Below are positions 6,836-15,269 of a stretch of DNA of 19,814 nucleotides, one piece after another. The position numbers and the translations under genes are program-made. Source of the stretch: Legionellaceae bacterium. GTDB lineage: Bacteria; Pseudomonadota; Gammaproteobacteria; Legionellales; Legionellaceae. Each line of letters opens with the position of its first letter. The first letter of the stretch is position 1. Where the stretch lies: the NCBI GenBank assembly GCA_947470005.1, contig CANISA010000003.1, forward strand, positions 1 to 19,814. Reading direction: 5' to 3'. A model generated the notes under the pieces. The model was not told where the DNA came from. It was given only the letters and a program-made list of their open reading frames with translations, and did not search any database.

Positions 6836-7957
6836 ATGACAACCCAGCTTACCAACCCTCCAGAAAAAAAATCCTCCCGACTCCTCTCCCTCGATGTGTT
6901 TCGCGGGCTCACCATCGCGCTCATGATTTTGGTCAATAGCCCAGGGAACAAAACGGCTTATGCATGCCTTGAGCATTCCGTGTGGAATGGTTGCACACTG
7001 GCCGATCTGGTTTTTCCTTTTTTTATTTTTATTGTCGGCGTCTCCTCCGTTTTTAGTTTATCAACATCACGCAAACAGGGGGTTTCATTGAATCATCTCT
7101 GCCTTAATATTGTAAAACGCTCGTTCCTTATTTTTTCAATTGGATTGCTGCTGAATGCTTTTCCTTCTCATTTTGATGTTGAAACCATTCGTGTTTTTGG
7201 GGTGTTGCAGCGTATTGCACTCTGTTATTTCGTGACGTCACTGCTGTTTCTCTATACAAGCGTCCGAACACAAGCCATCATGACCATCGCCTTATTAATC
7301 GGATACTGGCTTATCATGACGTTGTTATCTGTGCCTGGTTATGGCGAGGAAAATAATATCGCCGCCATGATCGATCGAACGCTGTTTTCATCGAATCACT
7401 TGTATGGCAAAACGTTTGATCCTGAAGGACTATTAAGCACGTTGCCTGCCATTGCAACCGCTCTATTAGGTAATCTGACGGGCGTGTGGTTGCGCACGTC
7501 AAAAAATCCTCAACAAAAATTAATGGGTCTACGCGTGGCCGGTTTATTGATGCTCGCTGCAGGCGGGATTTGGGGGCTATGGTTCCCTATCAATAAAACG
7601 CTGTGGACCAGTTCCTACGTCTTATGGACGGCCGGGTTAGCGTTGCTGGTTTTGGCTGGCTGCTATTGGTCTATCGAGATAAAACGGCACACAAAATGGT
7701 CTCGCTTTTTTGAAATATTTGGTGTCAATGCGATTACGGCTTACGTGCTTCATGTTTTGTTCTTAAAAATACAAGCCATGATCATCCTTTCTCTTCCAGA
7801 CGGATCACCTGTCAATTTGCGATTATATATCACCGACATACTGTTTGGCTGGGCGTCATTGCAGAATGCGTCGTTATTCTATGCATTAAGCTATACGTTA
7901 TTTTGGTTTATTATTCTTGCTATTCTTTATCATAAAAAAATATTTATTAAACTATAG
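6836..7957 (+). CDS. HGSNAT/NagX-like membrane acetyltransferase (DUF5009)
   Basis: This 373-residue polytopic inner-membrane protein has about ten hydrophobic segments. It carries the family signature SLDVFRGLTIALMILVN (18-34), followed by EHSVWNGCTLADLVFPFF (46-63). His47 corresponds to the conserved histidine of heparan-alpha-glucosaminide N-acetyltransferase relatives. GVNAITAYVLH occurs in the C-terminal third. Family members move an acetyl group from cytosolic acetyl-CoA to amino sugars on the other side of the membrane; bacterial NagX proteins belong here and are tied to GlcNAc use. The start follows AAAGAAA in an AT-rich leader. Divergence from an exported hexosaminidase supports an amino-sugar or murein role. 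The exact substrate is unknown. Confidence 0.8.
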   Translation: MTTQLTNPPEKKSSRLLSLDVFRGLTIALMILVNSPGNKTAYACLEHSVWNGCTLADLVFPFFIFIVGVSSVFSLSTSRKQGVSLNHLCLNIVKRSFLIFSIGLLLNAFPSHFDVETIRVFGVLQRIALCYFVTSLLFLYTSVRTQAIMTIALLIGYWLIMTLLSVPGYGEENNIAAMIDRTLFSSNHLYGKTFDPEGLLSTLPAIATALLGNLTGVWLRTSKNPQQKLMGLRVAGLLMLAAGGIWGLWFPINKTLWTSSYVLWTAGLALLVLAGCYWSIEIKRHTKWSRFFEIFGVNAITAYVLHVLFLKIQAMIILSLPDGSPVNLRLYITDILFGWASLQNASLFYALSYTLFWFIILAILYHKKIFIKL

Positions 7958-7958
7958 C

Positions 7959-7997
7959 GTTGCTCTCTGAGCCACGTTCCGCAGCTTGGAGAGCAAC
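7959..7997 (+). terminator. Stem-loop after the membrane acetyltransferase
   Basis: GTTGCTCTC (7959-7967) pairs with GAGAGCAAC (7989-7997), and the stem extends by four more pairs including two G-U. It begins 2 bp after the plus-strand stop codon. No T-run follows, so it could be a factor-dependent terminator or an RNA-stabilising hairpin. It also faces the end of the minus-strand fliA unit. Confidence 0.5.
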
Positions 7998-8008
7998 AAA
8001 TAACACGC

Positions 8009-8219
8009 TTACTTCGTGAAGCTGAAGACAGAAACAGGAGCGCTTACGGCAGCGAGACTTGCTCCGGCCCACTGGCGAGCCAACACCTCGGTCGCGGCCC
8101 GCGTGTGCGGCTCCAATCGAGGACAAATATCCGCCATTGGACGACCCGTTCGATCAAGCGTAATGATCCTATCTGGGTTTATCTAAAATTTCACCGCCAT
8201 CCAGTGCTGTAGGCGACAT
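8009..8219 (-). pseudogene. Small frameshifted gene downstream of fliA
   Basis: An ATG at 8219 opens MSPTALDGGEILDKPR and then hits TAG. Deleting one base in the A-run (plus-strand TTT at 8178-8180) joins it to a second frame, PDRIITLDRTGRPMADICPR and onward, ending at TAA 8009. The restored product would be about 69 residues. Both halves read like real protein, so this is probably a recently broken gene. It starts about 30 bp after the fliA stop and so could belong to the same unit. I do not recognise the family. A sequencing error or programmed slippage would explain the same pattern. Confidence 0.5.
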
Positions 8220-8249
8220 GAAGAGAGCCTGCGATTTTAATAATTAGCG

Positions 8250-8960
8250 TTATAACCGCGCTTTAATTCGATGCGTTGCCTGGCTATGAATCTGCGACAC
8301 GCGCGATTCGCTGACACCTAAGACATCGCCAATTTCTTTCAAGTTCAAATCATGTTCATAATAAAGTGACAACACCAAGCGCTCTTTTTTAGGTAGCCCC
8401 TCAATGGCCTCTGCCAATCGTCGAGTCATGTCATCTTGCAGGGCACTGACGTGAGGCTCCGTCGACTTTCCGCTTCCGTCACCTTTCATCACGTCGTCTG
8501 TGACGCCTACATCATCAAATCCATACAAATGAGCGCCGTTCGAGTCTTGGAGAATCAGGTGGTATTCCTCTAGGCTAATCCCCAGCTCCGCGGCTACCTC
8601 ATGATCTTTTGCATCGCGAGCCAACCGGTTTTCAACGTGCCGCACCGCTGCCGATACCATGCGCGCATGACGGTAGACTGAGCGAGGGACCCAATCGTTT
8701 CGGCGGACTTCATCCAGCATATGCCCACGAATACGGATCCCCGCGTACGTTTCAAAGGACGCCCCCTTGGTTTCATCGTAATGCATCGCCGCCTCAAGCA
8801 AGCCAACCATTCCCGCTTGCATCAAATCATCCAGCTGCACCGATCGCGGCAACCGGCCCAGCAAATGATGCGCAATCCGCTTGACCATGAGCGCGTGCGC
8901 CTTGATAAGCGATTCCTTCGTGTGTTGATTCAGGTTGCGACGATCAGCCAAAGCATCCAC
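8250..8960 (-). CDS. fliA: RNA polymerase sigma-28 factor, FliA type
   Basis: This 236-residue sigma factor of the FliA/WhiG group directs RNA polymerase to flagellar and motility class promoters. Region 2 spans about 20-95, with LDDLMQAGMVGLLEAA and the FETYAGIRIRGHMLDEVRRNDW block (69-90) typical of sigma-28. Region 3 lies at about 95-135. Region 4 is at 185-233 (LPKKERLVLSLYYEHDLNLK, then GVSESRVSQIHSQA). AAGGAG precedes the ATG at a slightly long distance. The usual flhF, fleN and mot neighbours are absent. Instead it follows alaS after 29 bp with no visible terminator, so co-transcription with recA-alaS is likely. Whether motility genes exist elsewhere cannot be seen. Confidence 0.9.
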   Translation of the reverse strand: MDALADRRNLNQHTKESLIKAHALMVKRIAHHLLGRLPRSVQLDDLMQAGMVGLLEAAMHYDETKGASFETYAGIRIRGHMLDEVRRNDWVPRSVYRHARMVSAAVRHVENRLARDAKDHEVAAELGISLEEYHLILQDSNGAHLYGFDDVGVTDDVMKGDGSGKSTEPHVSALQDDMTRRLAEAIEGLPKKERLVLSLYYEHDLNLKEIGDVLGVSESRVSQIHSQATHRIKARL

Positions 8961-8989
8961 GACCCTCTCCTTAGTGTGTTAAGTGTTCC

Positions 8990-11587
8990 TTAGGCCTGAA
9001 GCATCTCAATGATTTGCTCCATTTTTACATCCAAATCAGCCGGGACCACACCGCCTCCCTGAGCCATGTCCTCACGTCCACCGCCTTTGCCACAGAGATG
9101 ACGCACCAAGGCAGCCGCTGATGGCGCACGCCCCACCAACGATTTGCTCACCCCCACCACAACATGCATTTTCTGCTGTGTCACGCCAATGAGAACAATC
9201 ACGGCGTGCTCAACACATGATTTCAATTGATCAAGCATTCCGCGCAGGCCGTCTGCATCCACATCATTCAAACGCTTCACCAACACGTTCATACCATCTA
9301 TGTGCTGAATGTCAGCCAGTAACGCTTGGCCCGCCTGTGCGGTCAATTGACGTTGCGCCTCAATGAGCGTGCGCTCTTGTTGTTTCATGTCGAGCAGCAG
9401 CTGCTCCAATTTCAGCAAGACCTCTGCCGGTGATGTTTTCAGCTGGCGCGCCATGTGCTCAAGCACTTGGAGCTGTTGATTCACCCAACTCAACGCATAA
9501 CGTCCGGTCACCAGCTCAATACGCCTTACCCCACTGGCTACGCCATATTCAGCGATTACTTTGAACAGCCCAATATCGCCTGTCCGCGCCGCGTGCGTGC
9601 CTCCGCATAATTCGCTGGAAAAATTTCCCATAGACAACACACGAACAACCTCACCATATTTCTCACCAAACAAAGCCAAAGCCCCGCTTTTACTTGCATC
9701 ATCCATCGACATCAACTGCGTCTCGACGACTTCATTTTCACGAATTTTGTCATTGAGCAAGGCTTCTATCTGTTCCACTTGTGCAGGCGTGACCGCCTCA
9801 TGATGAGAAAAATCAAAACGTGCACGCTCCGCATCGACCAACGAGCCTTTTTGTTGAACGTGCGCACCCAGAATGAGCTTCAAGGCCGCATGAAGTAAAT
9901 GGGTTGCCGTATGATTTAGGCGAATAGCCTCACGCCGTGCGACGTCAATCGTGGCTGAAACACGCTGTCCACGCGACAAGCTCCCCGTCAATAACTCCCC
10001 TTGATGCACAATGGCTTGACCTATACGCCGCGTATCATCCACTCGAAACAACACGTCCCCTGATGGGGAGCGAATAAACCCGTGATCGCCCACTTGCCCG
10101 CCACTTTCGGCATAAAAAGGCGTCACGTCCAGCACGACTGATGCATGGGCGCCTGCATGAATGACGTCGACGTCTTTGCCTTCAAGAAGAATAGCAACCA
10201 CCGCGCCATCGTGCGCCGCGTGCACATACCCTTCAAAGGATGAAACGTGCGAAAGCTGTTCGCTCGTTGCATCATAATCCCCACGAAAAGCGCTGGCCGA
10301 TTGAGATTGTTCACGCTGGCGTTGCATGCACTGCTCAAAACCACGCATATCGACAGACAAACCACGTTCCCGTGCAATATCAGCGGTCAAATCCACAGGA
10401 AAACCATACGTATCATACAACTTAAAAGCGACCTCCCCGGGGATTTCTTGACCCGTAAGTCGCTGTATTTCTTCTTGCAACAATCGAAGACCCTGATCCA
10501 ACGTGCGTGCAAATTGCTGTTCTTCTAGATCCAGTAAGCGCTCAATGTGAGATTGACTCGACCTTAACAAAGGATAAGCGTCCCCCATCACATCAATCAA
10601 CGGCTTAACCAAGCGCGAGAGAAACGGCACCGGCAACCCTAAATGATGACCATGACGTACCGCGCGACGAATAATTCGACGTAACACATAGCCTCGTCCT
10701 TCATTACCCGGGACCACCCCATCAACAATCAAAAACGAGCACGCTCGAATGTGATCGGCAATCACCTTAAGGGATGGATGTTCGAGATCCACCGTCGCTT
10801 GATCGGGAATACTCGCGGCAATGGCGTTTATTACGTGCACAAAACTATCAATCTGATAATTACTATGTACGCCTTGAACAACAGCCGCAATTCGCTCTAA
10901 CCCCATCCCCGTGTCCACCGAAGGTTGAGGCAAGGGATGCAAATGACCCGCTTTATCGCGATTAAACTGCATGAAAACTAAATTCCAGATCTCAATGTAC
11001 CTGTCCCCATCGGCCTCGGCCGTGCCGGGCGGCCCACCTGGAATGGCCTCACCATGGTCATAGAAAATTTCGGTGCAAGGCCCGCAAGGTCCCGTGTCAC
11101 CCATCGACCAGAAATTATCCTTGTCTCCACAGCGTGAAAAGCGAAGCGGTGAGATGCCCATGTCATTCAACCAAATATCAGCGGCTTCATCATCTTTTTC
11201 ATACACAGTCACCCACAAGCGTTCTGGAGGCAAATGCAACACGATCGTTAAAAATTCCCAGGCATATTGAATCGCCTCTCGTTTAAAATAATCGCCAAAG
11301 CTAAAATTCCCCAGCATTTCAAAAAACGTGTGATGGCGAGCGGTATAGCCCACATTGTCTAAATCATTGTGTTTTCCGCCTGCACGCACACAGCGCTGCG
11401 AACTCGTGGCACGCACGTAGGGTCGAGGGTCCAAACCTAGGAAGGTTTCTTTAAATTGAACCATTCCCGCGTTGGTAAATAGTAACGTCGGATCATTCCC
11501 GGGCACGAGAGAGCTCGAGGGGACAACGTGATGCCCCCTTTTTTCAAAATAATCCAGAAAGGCCTGCCTAATCTCCGAACTTTTCAT
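8990..11587 (-). CDS. alaS: Alanyl-tRNA synthetase
   Basis: This enzyme of about 865 residues charges tRNA-Ala and hydrolyses mischarged Ser- or Gly-tRNA-Ala. The class II catalytic core occupies the first 250 residues (FTNAGMVQFKETFLG, then TARHHTFFEMLGNFSFGDYF). The editing domain carries the metal ligands HTATH (about 559-563) and CGGTH (about 661-665). A C-Ala region follows, ending in GKGGGREDMAQGGG near the terminus. The start at 11587 (MKSSEIRQAFLDYF) is preferred: it matches the family N-terminus and has GAGG 8 nt upstream. A longer in-frame start at 11629 would overlap recA. It lies 16 bp after recA with no recX between them. Confidence 0.97.
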   Translation of the reverse strand: MKSSEIRQAFLDYFEKRGHHVVPSSSLVPGNDPTLLFTNAGMVQFKETFLGLDPRPYVRATSSQRCVRAGGKHNDLDNVGYTARHHTFFEMLGNFSFGDYFKREAIQYAWEFLTIVLHLPPERLWVTVYEKDDEAADIWLNDMGISPLRFSRCGDKDNFWSMGDTGPCGPCTEIFYDHGEAIPGGPPGTAEADGDRYIEIWNLVFMQFNRDKAGHLHPLPQPSVDTGMGLERIAAVVQGVHSNYQIDSFVHVINAIAASIPDQATVDLEHPSLKVIADHIRACSFLIVDGVVPGNEGRGYVLRRIIRRAVRHGHHLGLPVPFLSRLVKPLIDVMGDAYPLLRSSQSHIERLLDLEEQQFARTLDQGLRLLQEEIQRLTGQEIPGEVAFKLYDTYGFPVDLTADIARERGLSVDMRGFEQCMQRQREQSQSASAFRGDYDATSEQLSHVSSFEGYVHAAHDGAVVAILLEGKDVDVIHAGAHASVVLDVTPFYAESGGQVGDHGFIRSPSGDVLFRVDDTRRIGQAIVHQGELLTGSLSRGQRVSATIDVARREAIRLNHTATHLLHAALKLILGAHVQQKGSLVDAERARFDFSHHEAVTPAQVEQIEALLNDKIRENEVVETQLMSMDDASKSGALALFGEKYGEVVRVLSMGNFSSELCGGTHAARTGDIGLFKVIAEYGVASGVRRIELVTGRYALSWVNQQLQVLEHMARQLKTSPAEVLLKLEQLLLDMKQQERTLIEAQRQLTAQAGQALLADIQHIDGMNVLVKRLNDVDADGLRGMLDQLKSCVEHAVIVLIGVTQQKMHVVVGVSKSLVGRAPSAAALVRHLCGKGGGREDMAQGGGVVPADLDVKMEQIIEMLQA

Positions 11588-11603
11588 TTGATGCGCCTCA
11601 CTT

Positions 11604-12668
11604 TCACGCATCAACGAATTCAGATTCAAGTTCAGATTCAGGTACCGACTGCGTCGTCGGAAGTTTTTTAACCAACAACTCCGCCCGAATTTGCTGCTCT
11701 AACACAGCCGCAATCGCCGGGTTTTCTTTCAAATACAAGCGCACGTTTTCTTTGCCCTGGCCAATTTTTTCTTGCTTGTAGCTGTACCAGGCGCCTGATT
11801 TTTCAATCAGCCCTAACTCTGTCGCTAAGAAAATGATTTCGCTTTCACGTGAAATCCCTTCGTTATAGAGAATATCAAATTCTGCATTTTTAAACGGAGG
11901 AGCAACCTTATTTTTCACGACTTTAACGCGCGTTTCATTACCTAAGACATCATCGCCTTTCTTAATCGAGCCAATACGACGAATATCCAACCGAACAGAC
12001 GCATAAAATTTCAGTGCATTACCACCTGTCGTTGTTTCTGGGCTACCAAACATCACGCCAATTTTCATTCGAATTTGGTTAATAAAAATAACCAACGTGT
12101 TTGACCGCTTAATGTTCGCCGTTAATTTACGGAGTGCTTGCGACATCAACCGCGCTTGCAAGCCAACATGCGTATCACCCATGTCGCCTTCAATTTCCGC
12201 TTTTGGCGTAAGCGCTGCCACGGAATCAATAACAATGACATCAACAGCCGCTGAACGAACCAACATGTCCGTAATTTCAAGGGCTTGTTCTCCTGTGTCC
12301 GGTTGAGAGATCAACAAATCATCCAGCCTCACACCCAATTTTTCTGCATAACTCGGATCAAGCGCGTGCTCCGCATCAATAAACGCAGCCGTACCACCCG
12401 CTTTTTGGCATTCAGCAATAACTTGCAACGTAAGGGTCGTTTTACCTGATGATTCAGGGCCATAAATTTCAACAATACGTCCTTTAGGCAATCCACCGAT
12501 CCCAAGTGCGATATCCAATCCAAGCGAGCCGGTCGAGATGGCTTCAATATCAGGAATCATCGTTCCATCACCCATCCGCATCACGGAGCCTTTTCCAAAT
12601 TGACGCTCAATCTGCACCAATGCTGCATTCAGCGCTTTTTGTTTATTGTTTTCTACCACTATTGCCAT
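11604..12668 (-). CDS. recA: Recombinase RecA
   Basis: RecA (354 residues) forms filaments on single-stranded DNA and drives strand exchange. Walker A GPESSGKT is at 70-77, Walker B VIVID at 144-148, and the L2 loop with FINQIRMKIGVMFG at about 195-208. The C-terminal tail is acidic, as usual (ESELESEFVDA). AGGTGA precedes the ATG. A promoter is visible upstream, but no standard LexA box. alaS follows closely on the same strand. Confidence 0.98.
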   Translation of the reverse strand: MAIVVENNKQKALNAALVQIERQFGKGSVMRMGDGTMIPDIEAISTGSLGLDIALGIGGLPKGRIVEIYGPESSGKTTLTLQVIAECQKAGGTAAFIDAEHALDPSYAEKLGVRLDDLLISQPDTGEQALEITDMLVRSAAVDVIVIDSVAALTPKAEIEGDMGDTHVGLQARLMSQALRKLTANIKRSNTLVIFINQIRMKIGVMFGSPETTTGGNALKFYASVRLDIRRIGSIKKGDDVLGNETRVKVVKNKVAPPFKNAEFDILYNEGISRESEIIFLATELGLIEKSGAWYSYKQEKIGQGKENVRLYLKENPAIAAVLEQQIRAELLVKKLPTTQSVPESELESEFVDA

Positions 12669-12703
12669 CGGGTCACCTGTACTTGAGGTTCTGTAAGAGA
12701 AAA

Positions 12704-12732
12704 ATTATCCCACAGTTGCGTTCCAGCAGCAA
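12704..12732 (-). promoter_or_regulatory. Probable recA promoter
   Basis: On the minus strand TTGCTG (12727-12732), a 17-bp spacer and GATAAT (12704-12709) form a plausible sigma-70 promoter about 36 nt before the recA ATG. The -10 matches consensus at 5/6 positions. CTGT and ACAG half-sites (12691-12694 and 12712-12715) flank the -10 region, but they are 17 bp apart, not the 8 bp of a gammaproteobacterial LexA box. Confidence 0.5.
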
Positions 12733-12763
12733 ACACACCCACGATTTTTTTCAAGCCCAGGCC

Positions 12764-12792
12764 TTGACCAATTCACAAAATGCATTTACCAT
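12764..12792 (+). promoter_or_regulatory. Promoter of tRNA-Asn
   Basis: TTGACC (12764-12769), a 17-bp spacer and TACCAT (12787-12792) lie just before the tRNA. The predicted start point is a few bases upstream of the mature 5' end. Confidence 0.6.
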
Positions 12793-12802
12793 TTCGCCTC
12801 AT

Positions 12803-12878
12803 TCCCCGGTAGCTCAGTCGGTAGAGCGGATGACTGTTAATCATTAGGTCGGCGGTTCGAGCCCGTCCCGGGGAGCCA
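12803..12878 (+). tRNA. tRNA-Asn (anticodon GTT)
   Basis: A 76-nt cloverleaf is complete. The acceptor stem TCCCCGG pairs fully with CCGGGGA, the discriminator is G, and CCA is encoded. The anticodon loop reads CTGTTAA with GTT, and the T-arm carries GGTTCGAGCCC. It points away from recA. Its 3' end is followed by tandem GGGTACACTT boxes and then AT-rich accessory genes, so it is a likely integration site. Confidence 0.97.
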
Positions 12879-12926
12879 TATGCAGTATGGCTTCTGCTAA
12901 AATTTAAAATTCCTCACGACAGCCCT

Positions 12927-12948
12927 GGGTACACTTTGGGGTACACTT
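12927..12948 (+). repeat. Tandem GGGTACACTT boxes after tRNA-Asn
   Basis: GGGTACACTT occurs at 12927-12936 and 12939-12948, a 12-bp period. It lies 48 bp beyond the tRNA 3' end. Boxes of this kind resemble integrase arm-binding sites of tRNA-targeting elements. That role is inferred. Confidence 0.45.
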
Positions 12949-13029
12949 AGCTGAAAATGACCATTACTGTTGCTTAGTCTTATATACAATTGTTGTATTG
13001 AAAAAATAGGGATAAGGATGTCTTTATAG

Positions 13030-15042
13030 ATGAAAAATGGTGAGTTAGCCTGGTCTAAATTAAGCTTTATTTCCGCATTTGTTAGCAAACCTACATTGGT
13101 GAAAGCAGGATATAGGCAAGATATTGATAGCTTACGTGCCATTGCTGTCTTGTTGGTCATTTTTTATCATATTTTTGGTGAAGGCGGTTTTTTTTCCGGT
13201 GGATTTCTCGGCGTTGATGTTTTTTTTGTAATTTCCGGGTATTTAATTAGTTACCATGTTGTTTCAGAGCTCGAAGCGGGTTCATTTTCGTTGAAAAAAT
13301 TCTACATGCGACGAATGCGGCGAATTTTACCAGCGTTCCTGTTTGTTTTAATGGTAGTTTGCTTCGTTGGATTTTTTCTTTTAACTCCGGAAGACTTGAA
13401 AAAACTCTCAGAAACAGCTCTTTCTGCTTGCCTGTCTGTTTCAAATTTATACTTCTGGAAGTATCTATCGATTGGTTACTTTAATCCTGATGCTACTGTT
13501 TTACCATTACTGCACACATGGTCCTTAGGGGTCGAGGAGCAGTTTTATCTTATCTGGCCACTTACCCTCTGCTTGTTGTTTGGTCGATTTCCGCGGGCAA
13601 TTGGACCTATCACTTTTCTTTTTGCGCTGATATCACTTGGGGCATATTATTTTTTGCGCGCACACGAGGGCTTTGCATTCTACTCCCCTGTAACAAGAGC
13701 ATTTGAGCTTCTTGCTGGTGGCGGCCTGGCAATTTATTGGGCTAAGTTAAAAGCACCATCCAAGACGAGTTCATTCCTCTTGTCTGCTACGGGACTGCTG
13801 CTGATAATTTATTCGTCAAGCTACTTTAATGGGATTCATTCTGCTGTTATAAATAGCGCAGTTGTCAGTTTTGCCGCGGTTCTGCTCATTTATTCTGGAA
13901 AAACAGCGAACACTCTAATTCACAAGATATTAACGTTCAACTTATTGACTTCTCTCGGTTTAATTTCATATTCACTCTATTTGTGGCACTGGCCTATTAT
14001 TGCATACATACACTATGTCGGCTTAGAAATTGATGAAAAAATGGGGCTATTGGTTTTTGTTTCGTCACTTATTTTGTCCTTCATATCATGGAAGTATGTT
14101 GAAGAACCTTTTAGAAGAAAATATAAATTTGGATTTAAAACAACCATCCTTTTATTTTTGGTTATTCCATCCTTGTTGATGAGTTTATTTGTTGTAGCTT
14201 GTAAATTTGTCCCTAATTTTGGCTTTAATAAAATATCGCCTACGATTCTTAGCATGATTGAAGATTATAGTGGACCTTATATTGAAAAAAAATGTATAGA
14301 TGCACCTACGCTACATCCTTTATCCAAGCAAAAATGTTCCATAGGTGATTTAAATGCGAAGACTCCTAATGTGCTCATCGTTGGGGATTCACACGCAATG
14401 GCTATTACAGGCATGTTGGATGTATTACTCAAGGATAGTCATTTAAGAGGGTATGTGGTCACTCAAAGTGGCACACCTTTCATTCTTGGAGATATTAAAG
14501 ATTGGCGAGAAAATAATCCTATGCAAAGGAATGCGTTAATTTCTAAAATGATTAAAAAGAATCACTACAATTTCGTTGTCCTAGGTGGGTATTGGGATTA
14601 TTATCCAGACTCGGTGTTTACACACAAAGGATATGGGACCAATAATTTTTCGGTCCTTGAAAAAGGTCTTAATCAAGCGATTGAGGATGTATTATCTGTG
14701 GGAAGCACTCCTGTTTTAATTTTAGATGTCCCTCCATTAGGCACCATCCCAATGTCATGCGGTTTTACAAGGGTAACTATAGCAAATTGTTATAATTCTG
14801 AATCCAAAATGAAAAAAATTCAGGCAGAGACGAGAAGCACAATACTTAGATTGGCAAAAAAGTTCCCTTCCGTTCGTGTGATTGATCCATATCATGAAAT
14901 ATGCCAAGACAGCCGCTGTGTTGCTGCCATAGATAAGCGACCACTTTATAATACGAATGGAATTAATAGCCATTTAAATTACAATGGCTCGACTCTACTT
15001 GGCGAACGTTATTTACAGCACATTGGCAGTCCTTTTGCGTGA
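13030..15042 (+). CDS. OafA-type O-acyltransferase with SGNH domain
   Basis: This 670-residue inner-membrane protein probably acetylates surface polysaccharide such as O-antigen. Residues 28-385 form the acyltransferase-3 domain with about ten membrane segments. The motif RAIAVLLVIFYH (36-47) gives the R-x10-H pair, followed by GGFLGVDVFFVISGYLI (57-73) and HTWSLGVEEQFYLIWP (162-177). The C-terminal SGNH domain begins near 440, with GDSHA at 452-456 (nucleophile Ser454) and His648 near the end. The Asp usually three residues before that His is Ile645 here, so the triad looks incomplete. Base composition is visibly more AT-rich than in the core genes. The ATG has AAGGATG upstream at a long spacing, so the exact start is uncertain. 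It is the first gene after tRNA-Asn, on the opposite strand to the replication module. Confidence 0.9.
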   Translation: MKNGELAWSKLSFISAFVSKPTLVKAGYRQDIDSLRAIAVLLVIFYHIFGEGGFFSGGFLGVDVFFVISGYLISYHVVSELEAGSFSLKKFYMRRMRRILPAFLFVLMVVCFVGFFLLTPEDLKKLSETALSACLSVSNLYFWKYLSIGYFNPDATVLPLLHTWSLGVEEQFYLIWPLTLCLLFGRFPRAIGPITFLFALISLGAYYFLRAHEGFAFYSPVTRAFELLAGGGLAIYWAKLKAPSKTSSFLLSATGLLLIIYSSSYFNGIHSAVINSAVVSFAAVLLIYSGKTANTLIHKILTFNLLTSLGLISYSLYLWHWPIIAYIHYVGLEIDEKMGLLVFVSSLILSFISWKYVEEPFRRKYKFGFKTTILLFLVIPSLLMSLFVVACKFVPNFGFNKISPTILSMIEDYSGPYIEKKCIDAPTLHPLSKQKCSIGDLNAKTPNVLIVGDSHAMAITGMLDVLLKDSHLRGYVVTQSGTPFILGDIKDWRENNPMQRNALISKMIKKNHYNFVVLGGYWDYYPDSVFTHKGYGTNNFSVLEKGLNQAIEDVLSVGSTPVLILDVPPLGTIPMSCGFTRVTIANCYNSESKMKKIQAETRSTILRLAKKFPSVRVIDPYHEICQDSRCVAAIDKRPLYNTNGINSHLNYNGSTLLGERYLQHIGSPFA

Positions 15043-15107
15043 TTCAACAATCTCACATGCATTATGATTTTTCGGAGCGAACTAATTTTTTGTCCACCCC
15101 GCCCTGG

Positions 15108-15147
15108 ATATTGCTAAAAGTCTTAAGTAGTCGTCATAAAGCAATAT
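15108..15147. repeat. Inverted repeat between acyltransferase and satellite module
   Basis: ATATTGCT (15108-15115) and AGCAATAT (15140-15147) form an 8-bp stem with a 24-nt loop, between two converging genes. No T-run follows. The rest of 15043-15269 shows no gene I can support. Confidence 0.3.
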
Positions 15148-15269
15148 GTGGATGAACTAGCGGACAGCACCAAAGAATTGGATGACTGTTAGCGGATCCA
15201 ATCGCCAAACCAAAAACCCCAGTACCCCCATAAATACACTCTAGTCGATGCGATTTAAAATCCCAATAT

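Noticed and set aside
12691..12715. CTGT...ACAG pair before recA as an SOS box
   Set aside because: The half-sites are 17 bp apart instead of 8 and share no further symmetry.
15179..15190. A 12-bp match to the tRNA-Asn anticodon arm (GGATGACTGTTA), possibly an attachment site
   Set aside because: Matches of this length are expected by chance in a window of this size, and it does not extend into the tRNA 3' end where such elements recombine.
15181..15230. Minus-strand 24-codon frame (MGVLGFLVWRLDPL...)
   Set aside because: It is too short, lacks a convincing ribosome site and has no recognisable family.
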